Notes: generated by a model not told the origin, from the sequence alone. Shown: positions 1 to 6,278, numbered from the stretch's first letter. The stretch is 14,761 bases of DNA from Flavobacteriales bacterium CG_4_9_14_3_um_filter_32_8 (GCA_002790175.1 PFUQ01000199.1:1-14761), one strand, 5' to 3'. Translations and numbers: made by a program.

Positions 1-28
1 CCTTCCTAATTTTTTACATCTCATTTTT

Positions 29-88
29 AGTAGTTTATTTTTATAACTTTATCATTACAATTTCGTTATAAAAATAAACTACTTTTTT
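29..88 (+). terminator. 19-bp inverted repeat plus T-run abutting the recombinase start codon
   Basis: Bases 29-47 and 65-83 are perfect reverse complements (19 bp, 17-nt loop), and T83-T88 form a run of six Ts. This has the shape of an intrinsic terminator or attenuator, although the stem is very AT-rich. The T-run ends at the base before the ATG at 89, so there is no room for a separate ribosome binding site. Bases 1-28 show no recognisable gene. In related genomes rpsU often precedes this recombinase, so this may be its terminator, but rpsU is not visible here. That link is inference. Confidence 0.6.
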
Positions 89-970
89 ATGCAACATACT
101 TCAAATTTTTGCGATTTCTTAACCCATCAAAAGCGATATTCTGCAAACACCATTACTGCTTACAAAAATGATTTGGAGCAATTTCAGTTCTTTTTAGCAC
201 ATCAATATCAAATCGGAAAAACCAATGATGTTACTTCATCAATTATTCGTTCGTGGATAGTACAATTAATCGAAGAAGAAATATCGCCAAGAAGCATTAC
301 AAGAAAAATATCCACATTAAAATCATTTTATAAGTACTTGCTAAAAACTAAAGTAGTTACAACTAATCCGTTGCTTAAAGTTATTTCACCAAAAACAGCT
401 ACCAGATTGCCTGTATATGTTACTGAAAAAGAAATGAGCACTTTATTTGATAAAACTGAATTTGATAACGATTTTGAAGGATGTAGAAATCAACTTATGT
501 TAGAATTATTTTATGCTACAGGAATAAGGTTGAGTGAATTAATTGGTATTCATAACAGTTCTATTGATTTTAATAATAACACCCTAAAAGTTTTAGGGAA
601 AAGAAATAAAGAACGAATCATCCCAGTAGGCAACCAACTTAAAAAATTAGTACTCAATTATATCAAACTCCGCGAATACAATAGATTTAAAAGCGACTTT
701 TTTTTTCTGACCAAAAAAGGAGAAAAAATGTATCCAAAACTTGTATATCGAATAGTAAATCACTACCTTAGTACGGTGACAACATTAAGCAAAAAAAGTC
801 CACACATTCTTAGACATACCTTTGCAACTCATATGTTAAACAATGGAGCGGAATTAAATTCAATAAAAGAAATACTCGGGCATGCTAATCTATCAGCTAC
901 TCAAGTTTACACTCATAATACGATAGAAAAATTAAAAAATATTCATAAACAAGCCCATCCAAAGGGTTAA
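89..970 (+). CDS. xerC: Tyrosine recombinase, XerC/XerD family
   Basis: This 293-aa protein is a site-specific tyrosine recombinase. Family members cut and rejoin DNA at dif to resolve chromosome dimers. The N-terminal SAM-like core-binding domain spans about residues 1-90 and the catalytic domain about 105-290. All active-site residues are visible: R147 (GIRLSE), K171 (GKRNKER), H239 and R242 (HILRHTFATH), H265 (LGHANL) and the nucleophile Y274 (VYTH). Length is normal. The ATG at 89 is preferred because the N-terminus then matches the usual family start, yet it lies directly behind a hairpin T-run. One small oddity is GKRNKER where GKGNKER is usual. The hibernation factor gene follows after 14 nt, so the two are probably cotranscribed. 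XerC versus XerD cannot be settled from one copy; a housekeeping role is likelier than a mobile-element integrase because of the conserved setting. Confidence 0.85.
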   Translation: MQHTSNFCDFLTHQKRYSANTITAYKNDLEQFQFFLAHQYQIGKTNDVTSSIIRSWIVQLIEEEISPRSITRKISTLKSFYKYLLKTKVVTTNPLLKVISPKTATRLPVYVTEKEMSTLFDKTEFDNDFEGCRNQLMLELFYATGIRLSELIGIHNSSIDFNNNTLKVLGKRNKERIIPVGNQLKKLVLNYIKLREYNRFKSDFFFLTKKGEKMYPKLVYRIVNHYLSTVTTLSKKSPHILRHTFATHMLNNGAELNSIKEILGHANLSATQVYTHNTIEKLKNIHKQAHPKG

Positions 971-984
971 AAAAAGATGAAGCG

Positions 985-1290
985 ATGAAAGTAAATTTAA
1001 AAATTAGTTCAGTACATTTTGATGCAGATAAAAAATTGATTGAATTTATCCATGAAAAAATAGATAAATTAGCCAACTGTTATGACAAAATAATTGATGG
1101 TGAAGTAATCCTAAAAATAGAAAATTCACATCCTACAGACAATAAAGTTGCCGAAATTAAACTATTGATACCTGGAAACGATATGTTTGCGAAGAAGCAA
1201 TGCAAAACATTTGAAGAAGCGACTGATATTGCAGTAGATGCACTAAGAAAGCAATTGAAAAAACACAAAGAAAAATTAAAAAAAGCTTAA
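985..1290 (+). CDS. hpf: Short ribosome hibernation promoting factor (HPF/RaiA family)
   Basis: This 101-aa protein belongs to the HPF/YfiA (RaiA) family, which binds the 30S decoding region during slow growth and stores ribosomes in an inactive form. The family beta-alpha-beta-beta-beta-alpha pattern can be followed: a first strand (KVNLKISSVHF), a helix around residues 15-35, strands around 38-70 (EVILKIEN, VAEIKLLIPG) and a lysine-rich C-terminal helix (about 77-101). There is no C-terminal dimerisation domain, so it is the short form. It lies 14 nt behind the recombinase gene and its transcript ends at the terminator 1346-1376. A three-codon out-of-frame ATG (977-988) overlaps the start as ATGA. 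Whether it acts like HPF (100S dimers) or like YfiA cannot be told from sequence. Confidence 0.85.
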   Translation: MKVNLKISSVHFDADKKLIEFIHEKIDKLANCYDKIIDGEVILKIENSHPTDNKVAEIKLLIPGNDMFAKKQCKTFEEATDIAVDALRKQLKKHKEKLKKA

Positions 1291-1304
1291 TTCTAAAAAA
1301 ATAA

Positions 1305-1326
1305 ATACTAATTGTTTGATTAGTAT
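1305..1326 (+). repeat. 8-bp dyad upstream of the tRNA-tuf promoter
   Basis: ATACTAAT (1305-1312) and ATTAGTAT (1319-1326) form a perfect 8-bp inverted repeat with a 6-nt loop. The loop and the start of the right arm cover the -33 TTTG of the predicted promoter. It overlaps the next dyad (1323-1340) by four bases, so only one of the two could form in RNA at a time. It could be an operator, part of the hpf 3' end, or chance in AT-rich DNA. Confidence 0.4.
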
Positions 1327-1345
1327 AAAATCTTTTATACATTTG
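1315..1345 (+). promoter_or_regulatory. Bacteroidota-type promoter for the tRNA-tuf unit
   Basis: TTTG at 1315-1318 and TACATTTG at 1338-1345 match the Bacteroidota -33 (TTTG) and -7 (TAnnTTTG) elements exactly, with a 19-nt spacer. An A-tract at 1294-1300 could act as an UP-like element. The spacer holds the near-palindrome GTATAAAATCTTTTATAC (1323-1340), 8-bp arms around a 2-nt centre, whose right arm overlaps the -7 box: a possible operator. Transcription would begin near 1349-1353, inside the preceding terminator. It is the only full match I found between genes in this window. Confidence 0.75.
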
Positions 1346-1376
1346 CAGACCTTTTTACGGAAAGGTCTGTTTTTTT
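1346..1376 (+). terminator. Intrinsic terminator of the xerC-hpf unit
   Basis: CAGACCTTT (1346-1354) pairs perfectly with AAAGGTCTG (1361-1369) across a 6-nt loop, followed by seven Ts (1370-1376). This is a textbook Rho-independent terminator, 55 nt behind the hpf stop. Its left arm starts at the base after the -7 box of the next promoter. Confidence 0.9.
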
Positions 1377-1404
1377 ATGCATTTTTCCTAAAAAAACAAA
1401 ATAA

Positions 1405-1478
1405 GCCGATGTAGCTCAGTTGGCTAGAGCAGCTGATTTGTAATCAGCAGGTCGTGGGTTCGAGTCCCTCGATCGGCT
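1405..1478 (+). tRNA. tRNA-Thr (anticodon TGT)
   Basis: A full cloverleaf reads threonine ACA codons (and probably others by wobble). The anticodon TGT is at 1439-1441 within a perfect 5-bp stem (GCTGA/TCAGC). The D-arm is GCTC/GAGC with G18G19, and the T-loop is TTCGAGT. Two weak spots occur: acceptor pair 7-66 is G-G (1411/1471) and T-stem pair 50-64 is T-T (1455/1469). No CCA is encoded. It is the first of four tRNAs ahead of tuf, matching thrU in E. coli. Confidence 0.95.
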
Positions 1479-1505
1479 CAGTTCTTTAAATTATTGAAAT
1501 ACGTT

Positions 1506-1587
1506 GGGGGAATACTCAAGCGGTCAACGAGGACAGACTGTAAATCTGTTGGCTACGCCTTCGTAGGTTCGAATCCTGCTTCCCCCA
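1506..1587 (+). tRNA. tRNA-Tyr (anticodon GTA)
   Basis: Acceptor arms GGGGGAA and TTCCCCC pair perfectly, with discriminator A1587. The anticodon loop CTGTAAA sits on the stem ACAGA/TCTGT, giving GTA. The long variable arm expected of class II bacterial tRNA-Tyr lies before the T-arm with loop TTCGAAT. CCA is not encoded. Its place matches E. coli tyrU. Confidence 0.96.
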
Positions 1588-1634
1588 CTCAAGAAATTAG
1601 GAGTTCATCTTCTTAATATATGAAAGTTTTAAAA

Positions 1635-1707
1635 GCGGGAGTAGCTCAGTTGATAGAGCGTCAGCCTTCCAAGCTGAGGGTCGCGGGTTTGAGCCCCGTC
1701 TCCCGCT
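1635..1707 (+). tRNA. tRNA-Gly (anticodon TCC)
   Basis: Acceptor GCGGGAG/CTCCCGC pairs perfectly, with discriminator T1707. The anticodon TCC (1668-1670) is carried on TCAGC/GCTGA. CCA is not encoded. Its place matches E. coli glyT. Unusually, position 19 is A (1653) and position 56 is T (1690), so the normal tertiary G19-C56 pair is replaced by A19-U56. The four other tRNAs here keep G19 and C56. Confidence 0.96.
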
Positions 1708-1732
1708 CTTTTTACGGTATATATCGGTAAAA

Positions 1733-1804
<72 letters not shown>

Positions 1805-1817
1805 CTATATTTTGATG

Positions 1818-1835
1818 CTTTAATAATAATTAAAG
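1818..1835 (+). repeat. Small AT-rich hairpin between tRNA-Thr and tuf
   Basis: CTTTAAT (1818-1824) and ATTAAAG (1829-1835) form a 7-bp stem with a 4-nt loop. There is no T-run behind it, so it is not a terminator. It could mark the boundary where the tRNA part of the transcript is cut from the tuf mRNA, or be chance in AT-rich sequence. Confidence 0.35.
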
Positions 1836-1879
1836 AATAAATTAAATATAAATAATAAGTAATAAAATAAATTGAAATC

Positions 1880-3067
1880 ATGGCTAAAGAAAATTTTGAC
1901 CGTTCCAAACCACATTTAAACATAGGAACTATAGGTCACGTTGACCACGGTAAAACAACGTTAACAGCTGCAATTACAACTGTGTTAGCAAAAAAAGGTC
2001 TTTCAGAAGTAAGAGACTTTGCTTCTATTGATAACGCACCCGAAGAAAAGGAAAGAGGTATTACAATTAATACTTCTCACGTAGAATATTCTACAGCAAA
2101 TAGACACTATGCACACGTAGATTGTCCAGGTCACGCAGATTACGTAAAAAACATGGTAACAGGTGCTGCTCAAATGGATGGAGCTATTTTAGTGGTTGCC
2201 GCAACTGATGGTCCAATGCCTCAAACAAGAGAACACATCTTATTAGGAAGACAAGTTGGTATTCCTCGAATGGTTGTTTTCATGAATAAAGTGGATATGG
2301 TTGATGATCCAGAGTTATTAGAGTTAGTTGAAATGGAAATAAGAGAATTGTTATCATTTTACGAATACGATGGAGACAATGTTCCAATCATACAAGGATC
2401 TGCTTTAGGAGCTTTAAATGGAGAAGAAAAATGGGAAGCAGGCATAATGGAATTAATGGATGCTGTTGATTCTTATATTGAAATGCCTCCAAGAGATATC
2501 GATAAACCTTTCTTAATGCCAGTTGAAGATGTGTTTTCAATTACAGGTAGAGGAACTGTTGCAACTGGAAGAATTGAAACTGGAATTGCAAATACAGGTG
2601 ATGAAGTAGAAATTTTAGGAATGGGAGATGAACATTTAAAATCAGTAATTACTGGAGTTGAAATGTTTAGAAAAATATTAAATAGAGGTGAAGCTGGAGA
2701 TAATGTTGGTATCTTACTAAGAGGTATAGAAAAAAGTGACATTAGAAGAGGTATGGTAATTGCAAAACCAGGCTCTATAACTCCTCATGCTGAATTCAAA
2801 GCCGAAGTTTATGTATTGAAAAAAGAAGAAGGTGGTCGTCACACTCCATTTCACAATAAATATAGACCTCAATTTTATATTAGAACAACAGATGTAACTG
2901 GAGAAATTTACTTAGAAGCAGGTAGAGAAATGGTTATGCCTGGAGATAATGTAACAGTTACTGTAAAATTAATCGTTCCTGTTGCAATAAATAAAGGATT
3001 AAGATTTGCAATTAGAGAAGGTGGAAGAACAGTGGGAGCAGGTCAAATTACCGAGATTATAAAATAA
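1880..3067 (+). CDS. tuf: Elongation factor Tu
   Basis: EF-Tu is the GTPase that brings aminoacyl-tRNA to the ribosomal A site. The 395-aa length is normal. The GTPase domain (about 1-205) shows the P-loop GHVDHGKT (19-26), switch I T62 (GITINT), DCPGH (81-85, with the catalytic H85), NKVD (136-139) and SAL (174-176). Domains 2 and 3 follow, with [14 protein letters not shown] and the near-invariant [16 protein letters not shown] close to the C-terminus. I see no obvious elfamycin-resistance change. The leader carries AAATAAATTGA (1865-1875), repeated exactly before rplA. No Shine-Dalgarno is present. The gene is 75 nt behind tRNA-Thr and is very probably cotranscribed with the four tRNAs whose charged forms its product binds. 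Confidence 0.98.
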   Translation: MAKENFDRSKPHLNIGTIGHVDHGKTTLTAAITTVLAKKGLSEVRDFASIDNAPEEKERGITINTSHVEYSTANRHYAHVDCPGHADYVKNMVTGAAQMDGAILVVAATDGPMPQTREHILLGRQVGIPRMVVFMNKVDMVDDPELLELVEMEIRELLSFYEYDGDNVPIIQGSALGALNGEEKWEAGIMELMDAVDSYIEMPPRDIDKPFLMPVEDVFSITGRGTVATGRIETGIANTGDEVEILGMGDEHLKSVITGVEMFRKILNRGEAGDNVGILLRGIEKSDIRRGMVIAKPGSITPHAEFKAEVYVLKKEEGGRHTPFHNKYRPQFYIRTTDVTGEIYLEAGREMVMPGDNVTVTVKLIVPVAINKGLRFAIREGGRTVGAGQITEIIK

Positions 3068-3087
3068 GATAATAACTCTTAAGTTGA

Positions 3088-3130
3088 AAGTTGAAAAAGG
3101 TGTTCGCTAAGATAGATCCTTTTTCAGCTT
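3088..3130 (+). repeat. 13-bp hairpin between tuf and tRNA-Trp
   Basis: Bases 3088-3100 pair with 3118-3130 in a 13-bp stem with one T-G wobble (3091/3127) and a 17-nt loop. No T-run follows, and tRNA-Trp begins eight bases later, so a processing site or a weak terminator is likelier than full termination. A tandem AAGTTGA AAGTTGA (3081-3094) overlaps its left arm. Confidence 0.55.
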
Positions 3131-3137
3131 ACAATTT

Positions 3138-3210
3138 ACGGGTGTAGCTCAGTTGGTAGAGCACTGGTCTCCAAAACCAGGTGTCGGGAGTTCGAATCTC
3201 TCCACCCGTG
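3138..3210 (+). tRNA. tRNA-Trp (anticodon CCA)
   Basis: Acceptor ACGGGTG/CACCCGT pairs perfectly, with discriminator G3210. The anticodon loop CTCCAAA sits on CTGGT/ACCAG, giving CCA, which reads UGG. The D-arm is GCTC/GAGC with G18G19, and the T-loop is TTCGAAT. The CCA tail is not encoded. A tRNA-Trp between tuf and secE is common in many bacterial phyla. Confidence 0.97.
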
Positions 3211-3265
3211 CAAAAATAGCATGAGTTGAGAAGTTCATCTTAAGTTAATACTAGAGAAACTTGCT

Positions 3266-3277
3266 TCTACCCGTGCA
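3266..3277 (+). repeat. Partial copy of the tRNA-Trp 3' end
   Basis: TCTACCCGTGCA (3266-3277) repeats TCCACCCGTGCA (3201-3212), the acceptor 3' strand and discriminator of tRNA-Trp plus two flanking bases, with 11 of 12 positions equal and a 65-nt offset. It lies 14 nt before secE. It could be a relic of a lost tRNA copy. Confidence 0.5.
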
Positions 3278-3291
3278 GAGAAAATAAAGTT

Positions 3292-3486
3292 ATGGCAAAA
3301 ATTGGAACATACATACAAGAATCGGCTGATGAGCTATTTAATAAGGTATCATGGCCTACTTGGGCAGAACTACAAAATAGTGCTGTAGTAGTAATGGTAG
3401 CTTCTGTAATTTTTGCAGTTATCATCTTTATAATGGATCGTTCGTTTAGCGAATTAATGACATTTGTTTATGGTTTATTTGATTAG
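3292..3486 (+). CDS. secE: Preprotein translocase subunit SecE
   Basis: SecE is the small essential subunit that clamps SecY in the inner-membrane export channel. The 64-aa single-span form is typical of non-enteric bacteria. An amphipathic N-terminal helix carries the family signature KVSWPTW (about 18-24), followed by one membrane segment at about residues 30-47 (VVVMVASVIFAVIIFI) and a short tail. It is the only gene here that stops with TAG. nusG starts six nt later, so the two are cotranscribed, as in almost all bacteria. No Shine-Dalgarno is seen. Confidence 0.95.
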   Translation: MAKIGTYIQESADELFNKVSWPTWAELQNSAVVVMVASVIFAVIIFIMDRSFSELMTFVYGLFD

Positions 3487-3492
3487 AGAATT

Positions 3493-4044
3493 ATGACTGA
3501 AAAAACAAAAAAGTGGTACGTTGTTAGAGCGATAAGTGGTAAAGAAAATAAAATTAAGAAGTACATCGAAGATGAAATTCTAAGAGCTGGATTAAAAGAT
3601 TTTGTTACTCAAATATTAATTCCAACAGAAAAAGTTTACCAAATACGGAATGGGAAAAAAATTAGTAAAGAAAAAAGTTTTTTTCCTGGTTACATTTTAA
3701 TAGAAGCAGATTTATCAGGAGAAGTTCCTCATATAATTAGAGGAGTGAATGGTGTAATTGGATTTTTGGGTGCTGAAAAAAGAGGGAATCCTCTTCCATT
3801 AAGAATGGCTGAAGTAAATAGAATATTAGGTAAAGTTGATGAGTTAGCAGAGAGTGAAGAAGAAATGAACGTACCTTATGTTGTTGGTGAAAACATCAAA
3901 GTTATCGATGGTCCATTTAATGGATTTACTGGTGCCATAGAAAAAATTAATGAAGAAAAAAGAAAACTTGAAGTAATGGTTAAAATTTTCGGAAGAAAAC
4001 AACCACTAGAACTAAGTTTTCTACAAGTAGAGAAAGAAAGTTAA
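3493..4044 (+). CDS. nusG: Transcription termination/antitermination factor NusG
   Basis: NusG binds the RNA polymerase clamp, increases processivity and connects polymerase to the leading ribosome or to Rho. The 183-aa length is normal. The NGN domain (about 6-115) shows KKWYVVRAISGKE, the FFPGYILIEADL strand and VNGVIGFLG. The C-terminal KOW domain (about 128-180) shows VIDGPFNGFTGAIEKIN and the end motif LELSFLQVEK. No lineage insertion is evident. It follows secE by six nt and is 79 nt ahead of rplK. Confidence 0.97.
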   Translation: MTEKTKKWYVVRAISGKENKIKKYIEDEILRAGLKDFVTQILIPTEKVYQIRNGKKISKEKSFFPGYILIEADLSGEVPHIIRGVNGVIGFLGAEKRGNPLPLRMAEVNRILGKVDELAESEEEMNVPYVVGENIKVIDGPFNGFTGAIEKINEEKRKLEVMVKIFGRKQPLELSFLQVEKES

Positions 4045-4072
4045 ATAAATAAGTAATTACCAGTATAATTTC

Positions 4073-4086
4073 AGCATTATAATGCT
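4073..4086 (+). promoter_or_regulatory. Perfect 14-bp palindrome in the rplK leader
   Basis: AGCATTATAATGCT is its own reverse complement. It lies 37 nt before the rplK start, in the place where the L1 protein represses the rplK-rplA mRNA in E. coli. As RNA it could form only a short hairpin (AGCAT/ATGCT, 4-nt loop). As DNA it could bind a dimeric regulator. The role is unproven. Confidence 0.35.
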
Positions 4087-4123
4087 TCCGGTTGAAAGAG
4101 TACGCAATTAAATAATAATTAAG

Positions 4124-4561
4124 ATGGCTAAAGAGATAAGCGGATTAATTAAATTACAGATTAAAGGCGGTGCAGCAAATCCATCACCACCAGTAGGACC
4201 TGCTTTAGGTGCTAAAGGTGTTAACATCATGGAATTCTGTAAACAATTTAACGGTAGAACTCAAGACAAACCAGGTAAAGTATTACCAGTTGTTATCACA
4301 GTTTATGCCGATAAATCATTTGATTTCGTAATTAAAACTCCACCTGCAGCTGTGCAACTATTAGAAGCTGCTAAAATAAAATCTGGTTCTAAAGAATCAA
4401 ATAGAATTAAAGTAGCTTCCATTACTTGGGATCAAGTAAAAACAATTGCAGAGGACAAAATGCCCGATTTAAATTGTTTTCAAATTGAATCTGCAATGAA
4501 AATGGTTGCTGGTACAGCAAGGAGTATGGGAATAAACGTTAAAGGTAAATTCCCTGCATAA
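4124..4561 (+). CDS. rplK: 50S ribosomal protein L11
   Basis: L11 sits at the base of the ribosomal stalk in the GTPase-associated centre and takes part in factor binding and RelA signalling. The 145-aa length is normal. The N-terminal domain has the hallmark [12 protein letters not shown] followed by [12 protein letters not shown] (about residues 18-43), the thiostrepton-binding region. The C-terminal rRNA-binding domain ends with the family motif [12 protein letters not shown]. rplA follows after 28 nt. No Shine-Dalgarno; the start is preceded by an A/T-rich leader. Confidence 0.98.
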   Translation: MAKEISGLIKLQIKGGAANPSPPVGPALGAKGVNIMEFCKQFNGRTQDKPGKVLPVVITVYADKSFDFVIKTPPAAVQLLEAAKIKSGSKESNRIKVASITWDQVKTIAEDKMPDLNCFQIESAMKMVAGTARSMGINVKGKFPA

Positions 4562-4589
4562 ATTAATAATTTAAATAAATTGATTAACA

Positions 4590-5285
4590 ATGGCTAGGTT
4601 AACTAAAAATATGAAAGATTCTTTATCTAAATTCGATGTTGAAAAACAATACAATTTAGATGAAGCGGCTAAAATTGTTAAGGAAATTACATACACAAAA
4701 TTTGACTCATCCGTTGATATTAGTGTTCGTTTAGGAGTAGATCCAAGACAAGCGAATCAAATGGTTAGAGGAACAGTTGCCTTACCAAATGGTGTAGGTA
4801 AAGATGTTAAAGTTTTGGTACTGTGTACTCCTGATAAAGAAGCTGAAGCTAAAGAAGCAGGTGCCGATCATGTTGGTTTGGACAACTATATTGAAAAAAT
4901 AAAGGAAGGTTGGACTGATATTGATGTAATTATTACTATGCCAAGTGTTATGGGTAAAGTTGGAGCTTTAGGTCGTGTTTTAGGACCAAGAGGTTTAATG
5001 CCTAACCCAAAATCAGGTACAGTAACAATGGAAATTGGTAAAGCTGTTACAGAAATCAAAGCGGGTAAAATTGATTTTAAAGTAGATAAATTTGGAATAA
5101 TACATACTACCATAGGTAGAGTATCATTTGAAGCTAATAAATTGGTTGAAAATGCAAATGAATTAATTCAAACTATAATAAAATTAAAGCCTACATCGGC
5201 GAAAGGTACATACGTAAAAAGCGTTAGCTTATCGAGTACAATGAGCCCAGGAGTTAAAGTTGAACCAAAATCAATTTTGGTTTAA
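4590..5285 (+). CDS. rplA: 50S ribosomal protein L1
   Basis: L1 forms the mobile stalk that handles E-site tRNA release, and in many bacteria represses its own rplK-rplA mRNA. The 231-aa length is normal. The signature [19 protein letters not shown] lies at about residues 128-146, with the rRNA-binding [21 protein letters not shown] near residues 40-60. The leader contains AAATAAATTGA (4573-4583), identical to that of tuf. rplJ follows after 27 nt, which leaves no room for a long L10-type leader. Confidence 0.98.
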   Translation: MARLTKNMKDSLSKFDVEKQYNLDEAAKIVKEITYTKFDSSVDISVRLGVDPRQANQMVRGTVALPNGVGKDVKVLVLCTPDKEAEAKEAGADHVGLDNYIEKIKEGWTDIDVIITMPSVMGKVGALGRVLGPRGLMPNPKSGTVTMEIGKAVTEIKAGKIDFKVDKFGIIHTTIGRVSFEANKLVENANELIQTIIKLKPTSAKGTYVKSVSLSSTMSPGVKVEPKSILV

Positions 5286-5312
5286 TAAATTTTCTAATCT
5301 AAGAAATTAGTT

Positions 5313-5834
5313 ATGACAAGAGAAGAAAAAACCCAGTTTATTGATGGTTTAACCATTAAAATAAATGAAGCTAATATTTTTTATTTAGCTGATATTGCGG
5401 GTTTAAATGCTGAAGGCTCTACAAAGTTAAGAAGAACTTGCTTTAATAGTAATGTTAAATTAGAAGTTGTAAAAAATAGCCTACTTAAAAAAGCTTTAGA
5501 AAAAGCTAATGGTAATTACGATGAATTATATAGCACACTAGTAGGAAATACTTCGATAATGTTTTCAACAGTTGGTAATACACCTGCAAAAATTATTAAA
5601 GATTTTCGTAAAAAAAGCAGCACCCCTTTACTTAAAGGAGCTTTTATTGAAGAAGCAATCTATATAGGAGATGAGAACTTAGAATTCTTAATTAATATTA
5701 AGTCTAAAGAAGAACTTATTGGTGATATTATTGCTTTATTACAATCACCTGCTAAAAATGTGATTTCTGCATTAAAATCAAGTGGAGGAAAAATTGCAGG
5801 AATTGTAAAAACACTTTCAGAGAGACCTGAATAA
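5313..5834 (+). CDS. rplJ: 50S ribosomal protein L10
   Basis: L10 anchors L7/L12 dimers to the 50S stalk base. The 173-aa length is normal. The rRNA-binding domain holds the FYLADIAGLNAEGSTKLRR region and LEVVKNSLLKKAL (about residues 20-70), with VGNTSIMFS after it. The C-terminal helix (about 140-170: IIALLQSPAKNVISALKSSG) is where L7/L12 dimers bind. The short gap before it contains only a weak CTAAT/ATTAG dyad (5294-5310). rplL follows 59 nt later in the usual order. Confidence 0.97.
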   Translation: MTREEKTQFIDGLTIKINEANIFYLADIAGLNAEGSTKLRRTCFNSNVKLEVVKNSLLKKALEKANGNYDELYSTLVGNTSIMFSTVGNTPAKIIKDFRKKSSTPLLKGAFIEEAIYIGDENLEFLINIKSKEELIGDIIALLQSPAKNVISALKSSGGKIAGIVKTLSERPE

Positions 5835-5893
5835 AAACTAGTACTCAAAATAATAATAAATTAAATTGTATAAAATTATTAAAATAAATTAAA

Positions 5894-6271
5894 ATGGCAG
5901 ATTTAAAAAAACTTGCAGATGAGTTAGTAAACTTAACTGTAAAAGATGTAAACGAATTAGCAAGTATTCTTAAAGAAGAATATGGCATTGAACCTGCTGC
6001 TGCTGCTGTAGCTGTTGCTGGACCTACTGCTGGTGGCGGAGAAGCTGCTGAAGAAGCAAAATCAGAATTCGATGTAATATTAAAAGCAGCTGGTGGATCA
6101 AAATTAGCTGTAGTTAAATTAGTTAAGGAATTAACTGGTTTAGGTCTTAAAGAAGCTAAAGAACTAGTAGATGGTGCACCTAAAGCATTAAAAGAAGGTG
6201 TATCTAAAGATGAAGCAGAAGCTCTTAAAAGCCAATTAGAAGAAGCAGGAGCTGAAGTTGAGATTAAATAA
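5894..6271 (+). CDS. rplL: 50S ribosomal protein L7/L12
   Basis: L7/L12 is the multi-copy stalk protein that recruits translation GTPases. The 125-aa length is normal. The N-terminal dimerisation helices span about 1-33, then a flexible hinge rich in Ala and Gly ([20 protein letters not shown], about 36-55), then the C-terminal factor-binding domain (about 56-125) with the conserved [20 protein letters not shown]. The hinge explains the GCT-rich DNA near 5996-6055. The leader AAATAAATTAA (5882-5892) resembles those of tuf and rplA. A structured 214-nt gap follows. Confidence 0.98.
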   Translation: MADLKKLADELVNLTVKDVNELASILKEEYGIEPAAAAVAVAGPTAGGGEAAEEAKSEFDVILKAAGGSKLAVVKLVKELTGLGLKEAKELVDGAPKALKEGVSKDEAEALKSQLEEAGAEVEIK

Positions 6272-6278
6272 TCCCTCC

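Noticed and set aside
89..970. Recombinase as integrase of a mobile element at the tRNA cluster
   Set aside because: No attachment repeats or cargo genes are present, and a recombinase followed by hpf and tuf is a stable housekeeping arrangement.
977..988. Three-codon ATG-AAG-CGA-TGA overlapping the hpf start
   Set aside because: An ATG this short in A-rich DNA is expected by chance, and there is no initiation signal.
1805..1814. CTATATTTTG behind tRNA-Thr as a -7 box for tuf
   Set aside because: It does not fit TAnnTTTG in register and there is no TTTG about 19 nt upstream.
5996..6055. GCT-rich repeat in rplL, possible microsatellite
   Set aside because: It encodes the normal Ala/Gly hinge of L7/L12.
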